A stretch of 64,000 nt of DNA from Lawsonibacter sp900766145 (lineage in GTDB: Bacteria > Bacillota > Clostridia > Oscillospirales > Oscillospiraceae). The stretch's first letter is position 1; each line of letters starts with the position of its first letter. Position numbers and translations under genes: made by a program. The notes beneath the pieces are model-generated. The model was not told the DNA's origin and did no database searches. It saw nothing but the letters and a program-made list of their open reading frames with translations. Shown here piece after piece: positions 34,031-43,165 of this stretch. The stretch is taken from NCBI RefSeq assembly GCF_030372275.1, contig NZ_JAUDDJ010000010.1; one strand, 5' to 3'.

Positions 34031-35383
34031 ATGGCGCTGGACGACGAACAACTGCTGTTAAAACAGCTGCCCCACTCCGTTGAGGCGGAGCAGGCGGTGC
34101 TGGGCTCCATGCTCATCGACCCCCGCTGCGTCCCCGAGGTCATCGACCAGCTGCGGCCCGACGACTTCTACCTGCGGCAGAACCGGGAGATCTACGAGAC
34201 CATCTACTCCATGTTCAACTACTCCCTCACCATCGACCCGGTGACGGTGCTGGAGAACATGAAACAGAATGGAGTCTATGACGAAAATAACTCCCGGGGG
34301 TATCTGCTCCAGCTCATGGACACCACCCCCACCGCCGCCAATGTAAAGGAATACATCGGCATCATCAAGGATAAGACCCTGCTGCGCCGGGTGGCGGAGA
34401 CAGCGGGGGAGCTCACCGCCCTCATTCAGCAGGGCACCGACACCGGGCAGGATATCCTGGAGGCCGCCGAACAGCGGATCTACGCCATCCGTCAGGGCCG
34501 GGCCGCCCGGGGTCTGACCCCCATCTCCTCCGTGCTGCTGGATGTATACGACCGTCTCACCGAGCTGGCCGAGAGTGAGAGCGCCATTCCCGGCTTGTCC
34601 ACCGGTCTCACCGACCTGGACCGGGCCATCTCGGGCCTGAACAAATCCGACCTCATCCTTCTGGCCGCCCGTCCCGGTATGGGCAAGACCTCCATGGCTC
34701 TGAACATCCTGCTGGAGGCGGGTAAGAAGTCGGGAAAGAACGTGGCCTTTTTCTCTTTGGAAATGAGCCGGGAGCAGCTGGCTCTCCGTCTTATTTCCAG
34801 CGAGTGCTTTGTAGACAATAAGAAGCTGGTCACCGGCAAGCTTACCGAGGAGGACTGGGAGAAGGTGGCGGTGGCCGCCGACTCCCTCAACCGCTCCATG
34901 ATCCTCATTGACGACGACTCCTCGGTCACCGTGGCCGACATCAACGCCAAGTGCCGCCGGGTAGACAACCTGGGACTGGTCATCATCGACTACCTCCAGC
35001 TGATGCAGTCCGCCGGCGGGCGGCAGTATAATGGAGAAAACCGCCAGCAGGTGGTCTCCGACATCTCCCGGGCCCTGAAGATCATGGCCAAGGAGCTGAA
35101 CGTCCCTGTCCTCTGCCTCAGCCAGCTCTCCCGTGCCAATGAGAGCCGCAGCGACAAGCGGCCCATGCTCTCCGACCTGCGTGAGTCGGGCGCCATCGAG
35201 CAGGACGCCGACATCGTTATGTTCCTCTACCGGGAGGGCTACTACGACAAGGACACCCCCAACCCCAACCTGGCGGAATGTATCATCGCCAAAAACCGCC
35301 ACGGCGAGACCCGCACTGTGGAGCTTCAGTGGCTGCCCGAGTTTACCACCTTCAGCAATATGGAGTGGCAGCACGAGGAGTAA
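34031..35383 (+). CDS. dnaB: Replicative DNA helicase DnaB
   Basis: A 450-residue hexameric helicase. The N-terminal domain (about 1-105, starting LPHSVEAEQAVLGSML) binds primase; the RecA-like domain (about 180-445) has Walker A ARPGMGKTS (about 213-221), FSLEMSREQL, Walker B LVIIDYLQLM and the SQLSRANESR arginine-finger stretch. No intein. It follows rplI by 42 bases. Confidence 0.98.
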   Translation: MALDDEQLLLKQLPHSVEAEQAVLGSMLIDPRCVPEVIDQLRPDDFYLRQNREIYETIYSMFNYSLTIDPVTVLENMKQNGVYDENNSRGYLLQLMDTTPTAANVKEYIGIIKDKTLLRRVAETAGELTALIQQGTDTGQDILEAAEQRIYAIRQGRAARGLTPISSVLLDVYDRLTELAESESAIPGLSTGLTDLDRAISGLNKSDLILLAARPGMGKTSMALNILLEAGKKSGKNVAFFSLEMSREQLALRLISSECFVDNKKLVTGKLTEEDWEKVAVAADSLNRSMILIDDDSSVTVADINAKCRRVDNLGLVIIDYLQLMQSAGGRQYNGENRQQVVSDISRALKIMAKELNVPVLCLSQLSRANESRSDKRPMLSDLRESGAIEQDADIVMFLYREGYYDKDTPNPNLAECIIAKNRHGETRTVELQWLPEFTTFSNMEWQHEE

Positions 35384-35410
35384 GCCCAAATCTTCCCCTT
35401 TGGAGGGATT

Positions 35411-36823
35411 ATGAGCGACCGTATGGAACAACTGATCCGGGAACACCGCCTCATCCCCCCCGGCAGCACGGTGCTGTGCGCTGTGTCCGGAGGGGCGGAT
35501 TCGGTGTACCTGCTCCACCGGCTCTACGGTCTGCGGCGGGAGCTGGACTTCACCCTGGTGGCCGCCCACTACGACCACCGTCTGCGGGGTGCGGAGTCCA
35601 CACAGGACGCCAAATTCGTGGAAGAATTTGTCCGGCTGTGCTGTCCCGCCGAGCGGCTCTACACCCCTCAGGGGCCCGGCAAGGAGCTGCCCGGGGTGGC
35701 GCTCATCACCGGCAGCGGCGACGTGGCCGGGGAAGCGGCCCGGCTGCGCCAAGGGCTGGAGGAGACCGCCCGGCAGATGCGCTACGCCTTCCTCCAACAG
35801 GCGGCAGAGCAGGCGGGCGCTGACCTCATTGCCACCGCCCACAACGCCAGCGACAACGCCGAGACGGTGCTGCTCCACTTAGGCCGGGGCAGCGGCCTGC
35901 GAGGTCTGGCGGGGATGCCCCCCAAGCGGGGCAATCTCATCCGTCCCCTGCTCACCACCTCCCGGGAGGAGATCGAAACCTACCTGCGCTACCGGGGCCT
36001 CCCCTGGCGGGAGGACGCCACCAACCGGGACGACGCCTACGCCCGCAACCGGCTGCGCCACCAGGTGCTGCCCGTACTGGAGGACCTGTTCCCCGGCTTT
36101 CTCTCCCGCATGGGCCAGACCTGCGCCCACTTGCGGGAGGACGAGGACTACCTCTCCTCCCTGGCCGCCCAGGCCGTGGCCTGTGCCCGGCGGGAGGGGG
36201 AAGATTTGATCCTCCCGGCTGCCGCCCTGGCCGATCAGCCCCAGAGCGTAGCTATCCGGGGAGCCCGGATGCTTATTGGCTCCATGCGGGCGGGCAATGA
36301 CAACTGCGCCGCCCCCCATCTGGAGGGGCTTTTGGAGCTGTGCCGGGGGAGCGACCCCTCCGCCCGGCTGGACCTGCCCGGCGGGCTCACCGCCCGGCGG
36401 CGCTACGAAGAGCTGGTGCTCTCCCGTTCCGCCCCCACGCCCTTGTCCCCCAGGGAACTGAACCTGGCAGGCGAGACCCGGGCGGGAGACTGGAGAGTGC
36501 AATGCCTGCCCGGCACCTACCAGGGGGAGCGCCAATCCCCTCTGGACTGCTGGCTGGCCCAAAATAAGGCCCCCATGCCCACGCTGCGCCCCCGGCGCAC
36601 CGGGGACACGCTGGCCCCGCCCGGACGGCACGGCAAGAGCGTCAAGAAGTGGATGATCGATACCAAAATTCCCGCCTGCTGCCGGGACGCCATCCCTGTG
36701 GTGGACGCAGGCGGAAAAGCCGCCGCAGTTGCCTTTCTGGGACCCCACCGGGACTTTGTCCCCCAAAAGGGGCAGCTCAGCTGGCACATTACCTTTGTTC
36801 CCCCTGACTATCTGGCCCGCTAG
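35411..36823 (+). CDS. tilS: tRNA(Ile)-lysidine synthetase
   Basis: A 470-residue enzyme that modifies C34 of the tRNA-Ile CAU anticodon to lysidine. The PP-loop VSGGADSVYLLHRL is at about 24-37, AAHYDHRLRG and ATAHNASDNAETVLLHLGRG follow, and the C-terminal domain has PRRTGDTLAPPGRHGKSVKK. It starts the tilS-hpt-ftsH order common in Firmicutes. Confidence 0.96.
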   Translation: MSDRMEQLIREHRLIPPGSTVLCAVSGGADSVYLLHRLYGLRRELDFTLVAAHYDHRLRGAESTQDAKFVEEFVRLCCPAERLYTPQGPGKELPGVALITGSGDVAGEAARLRQGLEETARQMRYAFLQQAAEQAGADLIATAHNASDNAETVLLHLGRGSGLRGLAGMPPKRGNLIRPLLTTSREEIETYLRYRGLPWREDATNRDDAYARNRLRHQVLPVLEDLFPGFLSRMGQTCAHLREDEDYLSSLAAQAVACARREGEDLILPAAALADQPQSVAIRGARMLIGSMRAGNDNCAAPHLEGLLELCRGSDPSARLDLPGGLTARRRYEELVLSRSAPTPLSPRELNLAGETRAGDWRVQCLPGTYQGERQSPLDCWLAQNKAPMPTLRPRRTGDTLAPPGRHGKSVKKWMIDTKIPACCRDAIPVVDAGGKAAAVAFLGPHRDFVPQKGQLSWHITFVPPDYLAR

Positions 36824-36893
36824 GCGCCAGATTCCGCCCCCTTTCCCCAGGGGAATATGCTACTCTACTGTATTGTGAGGAAGGAAGAAAACT

Positions 36894-37436
36894 ATGTTAG
36901 AGAAAGACATCCAGGAAGTCCTGTTTTCCCAGCAGCAGCTGGAGGAGCGCGTCTCCCAGATCGCCCAGGAGATCACCCGGGACTACGCCGGTCAGGAGAT
37001 CGTCCTGATCAGCGTGCTGCGGGGCTCCTTCGTGTTCATGGCCGACCTGTGCCGCCACATTGACCTGCCCTGCACCATCGACTTTATGTCCGTCTCCTCC
37101 TACGGGAAGGGCACCTCTTCCACCGGCCAGGTGCAGATCACCAAGGACCTGTCCGGAGATATCTCCGGCAAGCACATCCTGGTGGTGGAGGACATCCTGG
37201 ACTCAGGCAACACCCTGAGCTACCTGCTCAAGCTGCTGGAGCAGCGCAAGCCCGCCTCCATTCGCCTTTGTACTCTGCTGGACAAGCCCGACCGCCGTGT
37301 CAAGCCTGTGGAGGTCCACTACTCCGGCTTTACCATTCCCGACGCCTTCGTGGTGGGCTACGGCCTGGACTACGCCGAGCACTACCGCAACCTGCCCTAC
37401 ATCGGCATCCTGAAACCCGAAGTCTACGGGGGCTGA
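36894..37436 (+). CDS. hpt: Hypoxanthine phosphoribosyltransferase
   Basis: A 180-residue purine salvage enzyme. The PRPP-binding loop is VVEDILDSGNTLSYLL (about 101-116), with VLRGSFVFMADL and DFMSVSSYGKGT before it and VGYGLDYAEHYRNLPYIG at the end. In Bacillus the HprT protein also interacts with TilS and FtsH expression; here it lies between the same two genes. Confidence 0.97.
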   Translation: MLEKDIQEVLFSQQQLEERVSQIAQEITRDYAGQEIVLISVLRGSFVFMADLCRHIDLPCTIDFMSVSSYGKGTSSTGQVQITKDLSGDISGKHILVVEDILDSGNTLSYLLKLLEQRKPASIRLCTLLDKPDRRVKPVEVHYSGFTIPDAFVVGYGLDYAEHYRNLPYIGILKPEVYGG

Positions 37437-37530
37437 GCCCCTTTGAAATTCGCAGCGGCGGAATCCCGCCCCATGGGGTATGCCGGTTGGCGGACCGCCA
37501 GCCCCATCCGCCGGAAAGGAAGTGAGTCCC

Positions 37531-39411
37531 TTGAAGCGTTTCAGCCCAAGGGATCTGGCCCTGTACCTGCTGCTTTTGCTGCTCACCCTCTTTGCGGTGA
37601 ACACCTTGCAGCAGATGAACCGGGCCAACGATCCCTCTTACAGCCAGATCCGCACCCTGTTTGAGCAGGAGAAGGTAAAAAACTTCTCCGTCAAGGACAA
37701 TGTGCTCACCATGACGGTGCGTGGGGAGGGCGATCAGACCTCCACGGTCACCTATGAGCTGTCCAACTTCTACGTCTTTTATAACGACCTGCATGAGCTC
37801 ATCGACCAGCAGCGCTCGGAAGGGATCATTGAGGACTATGACTACCCCATGGGCGTGCAGGGCTCCTGGTGGTACCAGTATCTGCCATACCTGCTTGTCA
37901 TCCTGGTGATGGCGGGGCTGGCCTACATGCTTTTCCTGCGTCAAAGCGCCGCCAACGGCGGAGGCGGAGGCCCCGGCCCCAACCGCTTTGGCCACGCCCG
38001 CACCCGCACCCTGGCTGACCAGGGCAAGAAGGTCACCTTCAACGATGTGGCGGGTGCCGACGAGGAGAAGGAGGAGCTGCAGGAGATCGTGGAGTTCCTC
38101 CGGGACCCCCAGCGCTTCACCGCCCTGGGCGCCCGCATCCCCAAGGGCGTGCTGCTGGTGGGCCCTCCGGGCACCGGTAAGACCCTAATCGCCAAGGCAG
38201 TAGCCGGCGAGGCCGGGGTCCACTTCCTGTCCATCTCCGGCTCCGACTTTGTGGAGCTGTACGTGGGCGTGGGCGCCAGCCGCGTCCGCGACCTGTTCGA
38301 CCAGGCCAAGAAGGAGGCCCCCGCCATCGTGTTCATCGACGAGATCGACGCGGTGGGCCGCCAGCGCGGCGCAGGCTTGGGCGGCGGCCACGACGAGCGC
38401 GAGCAGACCCTGAACCAGCTGCTGGTGGAGATGGACGGCTTTGCCAGCAACGAGGGCGTTATCGTCATGGCGGCCACCAACCGCCAGGATATCCTGGACC
38501 CCGCCCTGCTGCGTCCCGGCCGGTTTGACCGGCAGATCTATGTGGGCCTGCCTGACATCAAGGGCCGGGAGGAGATCCTGAAGGTCCACGCCCGCAAGAA
38601 ACCTCTGGCCGAGGATGTGTCCCTCAGCGACATCGCCAAGGCTACCGCCGGCTTTACCGGCGCCGACCTGGAAAACCTTCTCAACGAGGCGGCCCTGCTG
38701 GCCGCCCGGGGCGGGCAGCGGTTTATCTCCATGGCCGACCTCCACGAGGCCATGATGAAGGTGATCGCCGGCCCGGAGAAGAAGAGCCGGGTGGTCACCC
38801 CCCACGCCAAGCGCCTCACCGCCTACCACGAGGCGGGCCACGCCGTGGTCATCCACGAGCTGGAGACCCAGGACCCGGTACACCAGATCACCATCATCCC
38901 CCGTGGCGGGGCCGGCGGCATGACCATCTCTCTGCCCCAGGAGGACCGCTCCTACATGTCCCGCCGGGAGCTGGAGGAGCACATCGCCGTGTGCCTGGGC
39001 GGCCGGGTGGCCGAGCAGCTGGTGCTGGGGGATATCTCCACCGGCGCCTCCAGCGACATCCAGAAGGCCTCTTCCATTGCCCGGAACATGGTCACCAAGT
39101 ACGGCATGAGCGAGAAGCTGGGCACCATCGCCTACACCAGCGAGAGCAACGAGGTCTTTATCGGCCGCACCATGGCCCAGTCCCGCAGCTACTCCGAGGA
39201 GATCGCCGGTCTCATCGACGAGGAGGTCAAGTCCATTGTGGACGCGGCCTACCGCCGCTGTGAGGACATCCTCTCCCAGCACCGCAGCCAGCTGGAGCTT
39301 ACCGCCCAGTATCTGCTGGCCCACGAGGTGATGAGCGGCGAGACCTTCCAGAAGGTCTTTACCGCCCCCGACGACGAGGTCTTTGAGGGCCTTATCCCCG
39401 CGGAATCTTAA
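37531..39411 (+). CDS. ftsH: ATP-dependent zinc metalloprotease FtsH
   Basis: A 626-residue membrane AAA+ protease. Two membrane helices (about 9-26 and 114-135) flank the small external domain. The AAA domain has Walker A GPPGTGKT (about 211-218), Walker B IVFIDEIDAVG and an arginine-rich second region of homology; the zinc site is HEAGHA (about 433-438). The start is TTG at 37531 with GGAAG eight bases upstream; earlier frame codons lie in a GC-rich spacer. A terminator follows directly. Confidence 0.97.
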   Translation: MKRFSPRDLALYLLLLLLTLFAVNTLQQMNRANDPSYSQIRTLFEQEKVKNFSVKDNVLTMTVRGEGDQTSTVTYELSNFYVFYNDLHELIDQQRSEGIIEDYDYPMGVQGSWWYQYLPYLLVILVMAGLAYMLFLRQSAANGGGGGPGPNRFGHARTRTLADQGKKVTFNDVAGADEEKEELQEIVEFLRDPQRFTALGARIPKGVLLVGPPGTGKTLIAKAVAGEAGVHFLSISGSDFVELYVGVGASRVRDLFDQAKKEAPAIVFIDEIDAVGRQRGAGLGGGHDEREQTLNQLLVEMDGFASNEGVIVMAATNRQDILDPALLRPGRFDRQIYVGLPDIKGREEILKVHARKKPLAEDVSLSDIAKATAGFTGADLENLLNEAALLAARGGQRFISMADLHEAMMKVIAGPEKKSRVVTPHAKRLTAYHEAGHAVVIHELETQDPVHQITIIPRGGAGGMTISLPQEDRSYMSRRELEEHIAVCLGGRVAEQLVLGDISTGASSDIQKASSIARNMVTKYGMSEKLGTIAYTSESNEVFIGRTMAQSRSYSEEIAGLIDEEVKSIVDAAYRRCEDILSQHRSQLELTAQYLLAHEVMSGETFQKVFTAPDDEVFEGLIPAES

Positions 39412-39447
39412 AAAAAGAGCCAGACCATATCGGTCTGGCTCTTTTTT
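39411..39447. terminator. Bidirectional terminator between ftsH and the ATPase gene
   Basis: AAAAAAGAGCCAGACC (39411-39426) pairs with GGTCTGGCTCTTTTTT (39432-39447). It overlaps both stop codons. Confidence 0.93.
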
Positions 39448-41314
39448 ATTCTTTTGTACGCATCCCCAGCAGCCGGGCGGAGTTCAAGATCACCAGCACC
39501 GAGCCCGCATTGTGGACCAGGGCGCCCACCACTGGGTCGATATCCCCCCGGATGGCCAGCACGATGGCCAAAAAGTTCAGGGCCATGGAGAAGGTCATGT
39601 TGGCCTTGATGGTCCGCATCATCTTCCGGGACAGGCGCAGCAGGTGGGGCAGCTGGCCAATGTCGTCATTGACCAGAGCAATGTCGGCGGCCTCCACGGC
39701 GATGTCGCTGCCTACGCCCCCCATGGCCACCCCTACCATGGCTCGCTTGAGGGCAGGGGCGTCGTTGATGCCGTCCCCCACCATGCACACGCCGCCCCCC
39801 TCCTGCTGGCTGGCGTCAATCCAGTTCAGCTTATCCTGGGGCAGGCAGTCGGCCTGGAATCGAGAAATGCCCAGCTCTCCTGCCAGGGTCTTAGCGGCGG
39901 CGGCGTGGTCGCCGGTGAGGAGCACCGGCTGGGCTCCCGCCTCCTGGATGGCCCGAATGACCTTGGCCCCGTCGGGCCGGGGCGCGTCGGACAGGGCCAG
40001 GAAGCCCGCCGCCTCTCCGTCCACGCTGAGGTAAATGAGGGTGCTGCCCCTCTCCAGCCACCCTTCCGCCTGGGGCCAGGTGGGCAGGGCCACCCCCGCC
40101 TCCTCCAGCAGGGCCCGGTTGCCAGCCAGTAGGGTGTGTCCCTCCACCTGGGCCTGCACGCCCCGGCCGGGGAGCATAGCAAATTTCTCACAGGCCGGGG
40201 GCGTCTGTCCGGTGCTCTCCCGGTAGCAGGCCACCAGCGCCTTGCCCAGAGGGTGCTCGGAGCGGCTCTCCGCCCCGGCAGCCAGGGCGTACAGCTCCTG
40301 GTCGGTCCACGTTTTGCTCAGGGACTCCACCCCGCTCACCTGGGGTTTCCCGTAGGTAAGCGTACCCGTCTTGTCAAAGGCCACCCGCTTCACCTTGGCC
40401 AGCCGCTCCAGGGCGTCCCCCTCCCGCACCAGAAAGCCGTGGCGGGTGGCGTTGCCGATGGCCGCCATGATGGCGGTGGGGGTAGCCAGTACCAGGGCGC
40501 AGGGGCAAAAGACCACCAAAATGGTCACCGCCCGGATGATCTGGCCGGTAAAAATCCAGGTAAGCACCGCCGCCGTCAGGGCGGTGACCACGATCCAGGT
40601 GGCCCACCGATCAGCCAGACGGACGATTTTCGCCTTGCCCGCGTCGGCGGACTCCACCAGACGGATCATCCGCTGGATGGAACTGTCCTCCCCCACCCGC
40701 TGGGCCTCCATGTCAAAGGAGCCGAACTGGTTCACCGTGCCGCTGGACACCTGGTCCCCCGGTCCCAGGTCCACGGGCAGGGACTCTCCCGTCATCACCG
40801 CCTGGTTTACCGAGGTCTGCCCCTGGAGGATTACCCCGTCCACCGGGATGGTCTCTCCGGGCAGCACCCGCAGCCGGTCACCCACCTGCACCTGCTGGGC
40901 GGGAATGACCTCCTCCCCGCCGGGGAGCAGCCGCCGGGCGGTACGGGGGGTGAGTTTTACCAGGTGGCGGATGCCCGCCTGGGCCCGGGCCACGGTGATC
41001 TCCTCCAGCAGGGCGCCCAGCTGCATAATAAAGGCCACCTCGCCGGCGGCAAAGATCTCCCCGATGGCCACCGAGGCCACCAGGGCCATGGACACCAGCA
41101 CGTCGGCCTTGATGTCAAAAGCAGTAATGAGTCCCACCGCCGCCTCCAACAGGATGGGCACGCCGCACAGCACGATGGCAACCCAGGCCGGGTCAACGGG
41201 CAGCAGCCCATCCGGAACGGCCAGACTGACCACCAGAGCGATTCCCGACAGGATGAGAAAGGCGATGTCCCGCTTCATGCCGCCCCACTCCAGCAGGGCC
41301 TCTATTTTCTTCAT
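39446..41314 (-). CDS. Heavy-metal P-type ATPase (P1B) without a metal-binding domain
   Basis: A 622-residue metal exporter. It begins with membrane helices, lacking the usual N-terminal HMA domain. It has the actuator TGES, the metal-site FCPCALVLATP (CPC), the phosphorylation DKTGTLTYG, SEHPLGKA (HP motif), GDGINDAPALKRA and a last helix with VHNAGSVLVILNSARLL. The final helix does not match classical copper (MxxSS) or zinc patterns well, so the ion is open; the CsoR-type operators in the promoter favour copper(I) or a similar soft metal. The ATG at 41314 follows AAAGGGGCGA. Confidence 0.92.
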   Translation of the reverse strand: MKKIEALLEWGGMKRDIAFLILSGIALVVSLAVPDGLLPVDPAWVAIVLCGVPILLEAAVGLITAFDIKADVLVSMALVASVAIGEIFAAGEVAFIMQLGALLEEITVARAQAGIRHLVKLTPRTARRLLPGGEEVIPAQQVQVGDRLRVLPGETIPVDGVILQGQTSVNQAVMTGESLPVDLGPGDQVSSGTVNQFGSFDMEAQRVGEDSSIQRMIRLVESADAGKAKIVRLADRWATWIVVTALTAAVLTWIFTGQIIRAVTILVVFCPCALVLATPTAIMAAIGNATRHGFLVREGDALERLAKVKRVAFDKTGTLTYGKPQVSGVESLSKTWTDQELYALAAGAESRSEHPLGKALVACYRESTGQTPPACEKFAMLPGRGVQAQVEGHTLLAGNRALLEEAGVALPTWPQAEGWLERGSTLIYLSVDGEAAGFLALSDAPRPDGAKVIRAIQEAGAQPVLLTGDHAAAAKTLAGELGISRFQADCLPQDKLNWIDASQQEGGGVCMVGDGINDAPALKRAMVGVAMGGVGSDIAVEAADIALVNDDIGQLPHLLRLSRKMMRTIKANMTFSMALNFLAIVLAIRGDIDPVVGALVHNAGSVLVILNSARLLGMRTKE

Positions 41315-41329
41315 AATCTTCGCCCCTTT

Positions 41330-41389
41330 ATACCCCATGGGGTATCCTTTTTACAGGGGCATTATACCCCCATGGGTATACCTTGTCAA
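41330..41389 (-). promoter_or_regulatory. ATPase promoter with two CsoR-type operators
   Basis: On the minus strand TTGACA (41384-41389) and TATAAT (41361-41366) are 17 bases apart, a near-consensus promoter. Palindromes ATACCCCCATGGGTAT (41364-41379, in the spacer) and ATACCCCATGGGGTAT (41330-41345, downstream) resemble Bacillus CsoR sites. Binding would block the polymerase. Confidence 0.88.
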
Positions 41390-41390
41390 G

Positions 41391-41418
41391 AAAAAAGCGC
41401 CCGGATTTCTCCGGGCGC
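41391..41418 (-). terminator. Terminator of csoR
   Basis: GCGCCCGGA (41397-41405) pairs with TCCGGGCGC (41410-41418); on the minus strand six T residues follow, directly before the ATPase promoter. Confidence 0.9.
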
Positions 41419-41423
41419 CTCTG

Positions 41424-41699
41424 TTATCCCATATTGGAAAACCGCTCCACCGCCTTGGCGAAGTTCTGGATGGTCTTCTCCGCGTCGCCGTGCTCGATGC
41501 CGTCCCGGACGCAGTGCTTCAGATGGCCCTCCAGCACCACCTGGCCCGCCTTGTGCAGGGCGGATTTGGCGGCGTTGATTTGGGCCAGCATGTCCTCGCA
41601 GGGCACATCCTCGTCCACCATGCGGTCGATGGCCTGTACCTGGCCGATGATCTTGCGCAGGCGGCGGTGGAGGTTGTCGGCGTCCATACACTGTCTCAT
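41424..41699 (-). CDS. csoR: CsoR-family metal-sensing repressor
   Basis: A 91-residue all-helical repressor. Cys34 (DVPCEDML), His59 and Cys63 (EGHLKHC) form the C-H-C set of copper(I)-sensing CsoR rather than the RcnR or FrmR sets. The ATG follows GAGGTGA at six bases. It lies upstream of the metal ATPase on the same strand but has its own terminator, so it is a separate unit that probably represses the ATPase. Confidence 0.9.
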   Translation of the reverse strand: MRQCMDADNLHRRLRKIIGQVQAIDRMVDEDVPCEDMLAQINAAKSALHKAGQVVLEGHLKHCVRDGIEHGDAEKTIQNFAKAVERFSNMG

Positions 41700-41761
41700 A
41701 GGGGCTCACCTCGTATCAAATCTTATGTCTACACTACCACATGGACGCAAAAAAGTCAAAA

Positions 41762-41788
41762 TACTCCGGGGGCAAAGCCCCCGGAGTA
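41762..41788 (-). repeat. Second copy of the hairpin flanking repeat B
   Basis: TACTCCGGGGGC, AAA and GCCCCCGGAGTA form a 12-bp stem; on the minus strand TTTT follows. It matches 41993-42019 in 26 of 27 positions. Confidence 0.88.
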
Positions 41789-41791
41789 GCA

Positions 41792-41977
41792 ACCGTCGAA
41801 AAAGTGACATAGCCACTTTTTCGAGAAAGATTGCACGCAAGGCGGGCCTCAATTCCTTGCGGAAAAGTCGGCCTGCCTTGCGCGAGAAGTGTCATTTCCG
41901 ACGCGCATGTCGCCGGAAATGACGGGATTCAAATTTATTCCGTCGCCTGCGGACGCCGGAACTCCTTGCAGGAGAGC
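41792..41977 (+). repeat. Multi-hairpin repeat, copy B
   Basis: The 186-bp element has the same ends as copy A (ACCGTCGAAAAAGTG and CTCCTTGCAGGAG) and the same stem order: CGAAAAAGTG/CACTTTTTCG, CGCAAGGC/GCCTTGCG, GTCATTTCC/GGAAATGAC and TTCCG/CGGAA. It lies downstream of the DUF4340 gene with the same relative orientation as copy A to ilvE. Confidence 0.87.
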
Positions 41978-41992
41978 TTTTTTGAAAAGCTG

Positions 41993-42019
41993 TACTCCGT
42001 GGGCAAAGCCCCCGGAGTA
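41993..42019 (-). terminator. Terminator-like hairpin after the DUF4340 gene
   Basis: TACTCCGTGGGC and GCCCCCGGAGTA pair around AAA with one mismatch to the copy at 41762-41788. A clean T tract is missing here; it is next to the other copy, so termination may depend on that one. Confidence 0.7.
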
Positions 42020-42028
42020 CAACTTGGG

Positions 42029-43165
42029 TTATTCGGTTGTGGTATCGGTACTGGTATCGGTACTGGTGTCCGCACTGGTGTCGCTGCTGGTATCCGTGCT
42101 GGTGTCAGCATCCGTTTCCTCGTCGGTCTCCTCCACCGCGGTCAGATTATCCACGGTCATGGAGAACAGGGAGCCGATCTCATTGGAGGGGATGAGGTAG
42201 ATGACGGGGTCGTCGTCCAGCATGGCGTAGTAGCTCTCGCCGCCCTCGGCCAGAGCGCCCAGGGTGAGGGTCATGGTCTTCTCCTCGTCGCCGTCGGTGT
42301 ACACCACGGTGAGTACCCCAACGGGGGTATCCAGACCGCAGTCGGTGCGGGTCTGGGCCTGTTTGTGGTAGTCGTAGCAGTCGGAGAAGGCCAGCTCAGA
42401 CAGCTGAGCCATGAGGCTGATGAAGGTAGTGTTGTCCTCGGACACAGTCTGGCCGTCTACCTTCCAGAGGATAGTGGTCTCCTCCTCGCTGGAATCGGAA
42501 CTGGTGTCCGTGCTGGAATCTGCACTGGAGTCAGAGCTGGAGTCCTCGGCAGGTTCGCTCTCGGTCTCTTCCTTCACCAGAGTGACGGTACTATCCCCGC
42601 TGGTCCAGGTGACAGACTGGATATTGTCCTCACTGATGCTGGGGAACTGGGCCAGGGCGATCAGCTCATCCACCTGGATGTCCAGGGCGGTGGGCAGGGT
42701 GCTGGCAATGGTGTAAACCGTGTCGCTTCCATCCAACTTGGCGTAGTAGTCGCCGCTGTCCAGGGTGCTGCCGATGAGCAGCTTCACCTGGGTCCCATCC
42801 TCATCGGTGAGATTTACCTCCATGGTGGGCTCATCCAGGCCGTAGGAGGACAGGTCCTCCGGGTCGGCGATGGTGCGCACCGCCGCCAGCTTGCCCGCCT
42901 GGTCCGCCAGGTCGTCCAGGGCGTCCTGGTCAGTGGGGAAGTCGCTGTCGTCATCCCGAGTCCAGCCCTCCTCCCCCTTGGTAAAGGCGAAGCCGCCGTA
43001 CTGATTGGTGACGGACAGGGCGGTGGGGTCGCTGAGCTGGGTGATATAGACGGTATCGTCCACCTCGCTCTGGCTCTGGTTCCAGGCCCGCAGCCCCAGA
43101 TAGCCAGCCCCGCATACCACAACGATCACGGCTAGGGTAATGAGTGTCTTTGCTTGTTTTGTCAT
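42029..43165 (-). CDS. DUF4340 protein of a Gld-type ABC system
   Basis: A 378-residue protein with one N-terminal membrane helix (about 7-25) and a large extracytoplasmic part with repeated beta-rich units (LIGSTLDSGDYYAKLDGSD and LGALAEGGESYYAMLDDD are alike). Two low-complexity stretches of Ser, Asp, Thr and Glu occur (near 228-250 and the last 25 residues). DUF4340 proteins accompany GldA/GldF/GldG-like ABC transporters of unknown cargo, as here. Its ATG overlaps the stop of the GldG-like gene (ATGA), so it may suffer from the amber codon there. Confidence 0.87.
   Translation of the reverse strand: MTKQAKTLITLAVIVVVCGAGYLGLRAWNQSQSEVDDTVYITQLSDPTALSVTNQYGGFAFTKGEEGWTRDDDSDFPTDQDALDDLADQAGKLAAVRTIADPEDLSSYGLDEPTMEVNLTDEDGTQVKLLIGSTLDSGDYYAKLDGSDTVYTIASTLPTALDIQVDELIALAQFPSISEDNIQSVTWTSGDSTVTLVKEETESEPAEDSSSDSSADSSTDTSSDSSEEETTILWKVDGQTVSEDNTTFISLMAQLSELAFSDCYDYHKQAQTRTDCGLDTPVGVLTVVYTDGDEEKTMTLTLGALAEGGESYYAMLDDDPVIYLIPSNEIGSLFSMTVDNLTAVEETDEETDADTSTDTSSDTSADTSTDTSTDTTTE

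Noticed and set aside
41831..43135. 434-residue plus-strand frame across repeat B and the DUF4340 gene
   Set aside because: It is antisense to a well-supported gene and its start lies in the structured repeat; the product is low complexity.
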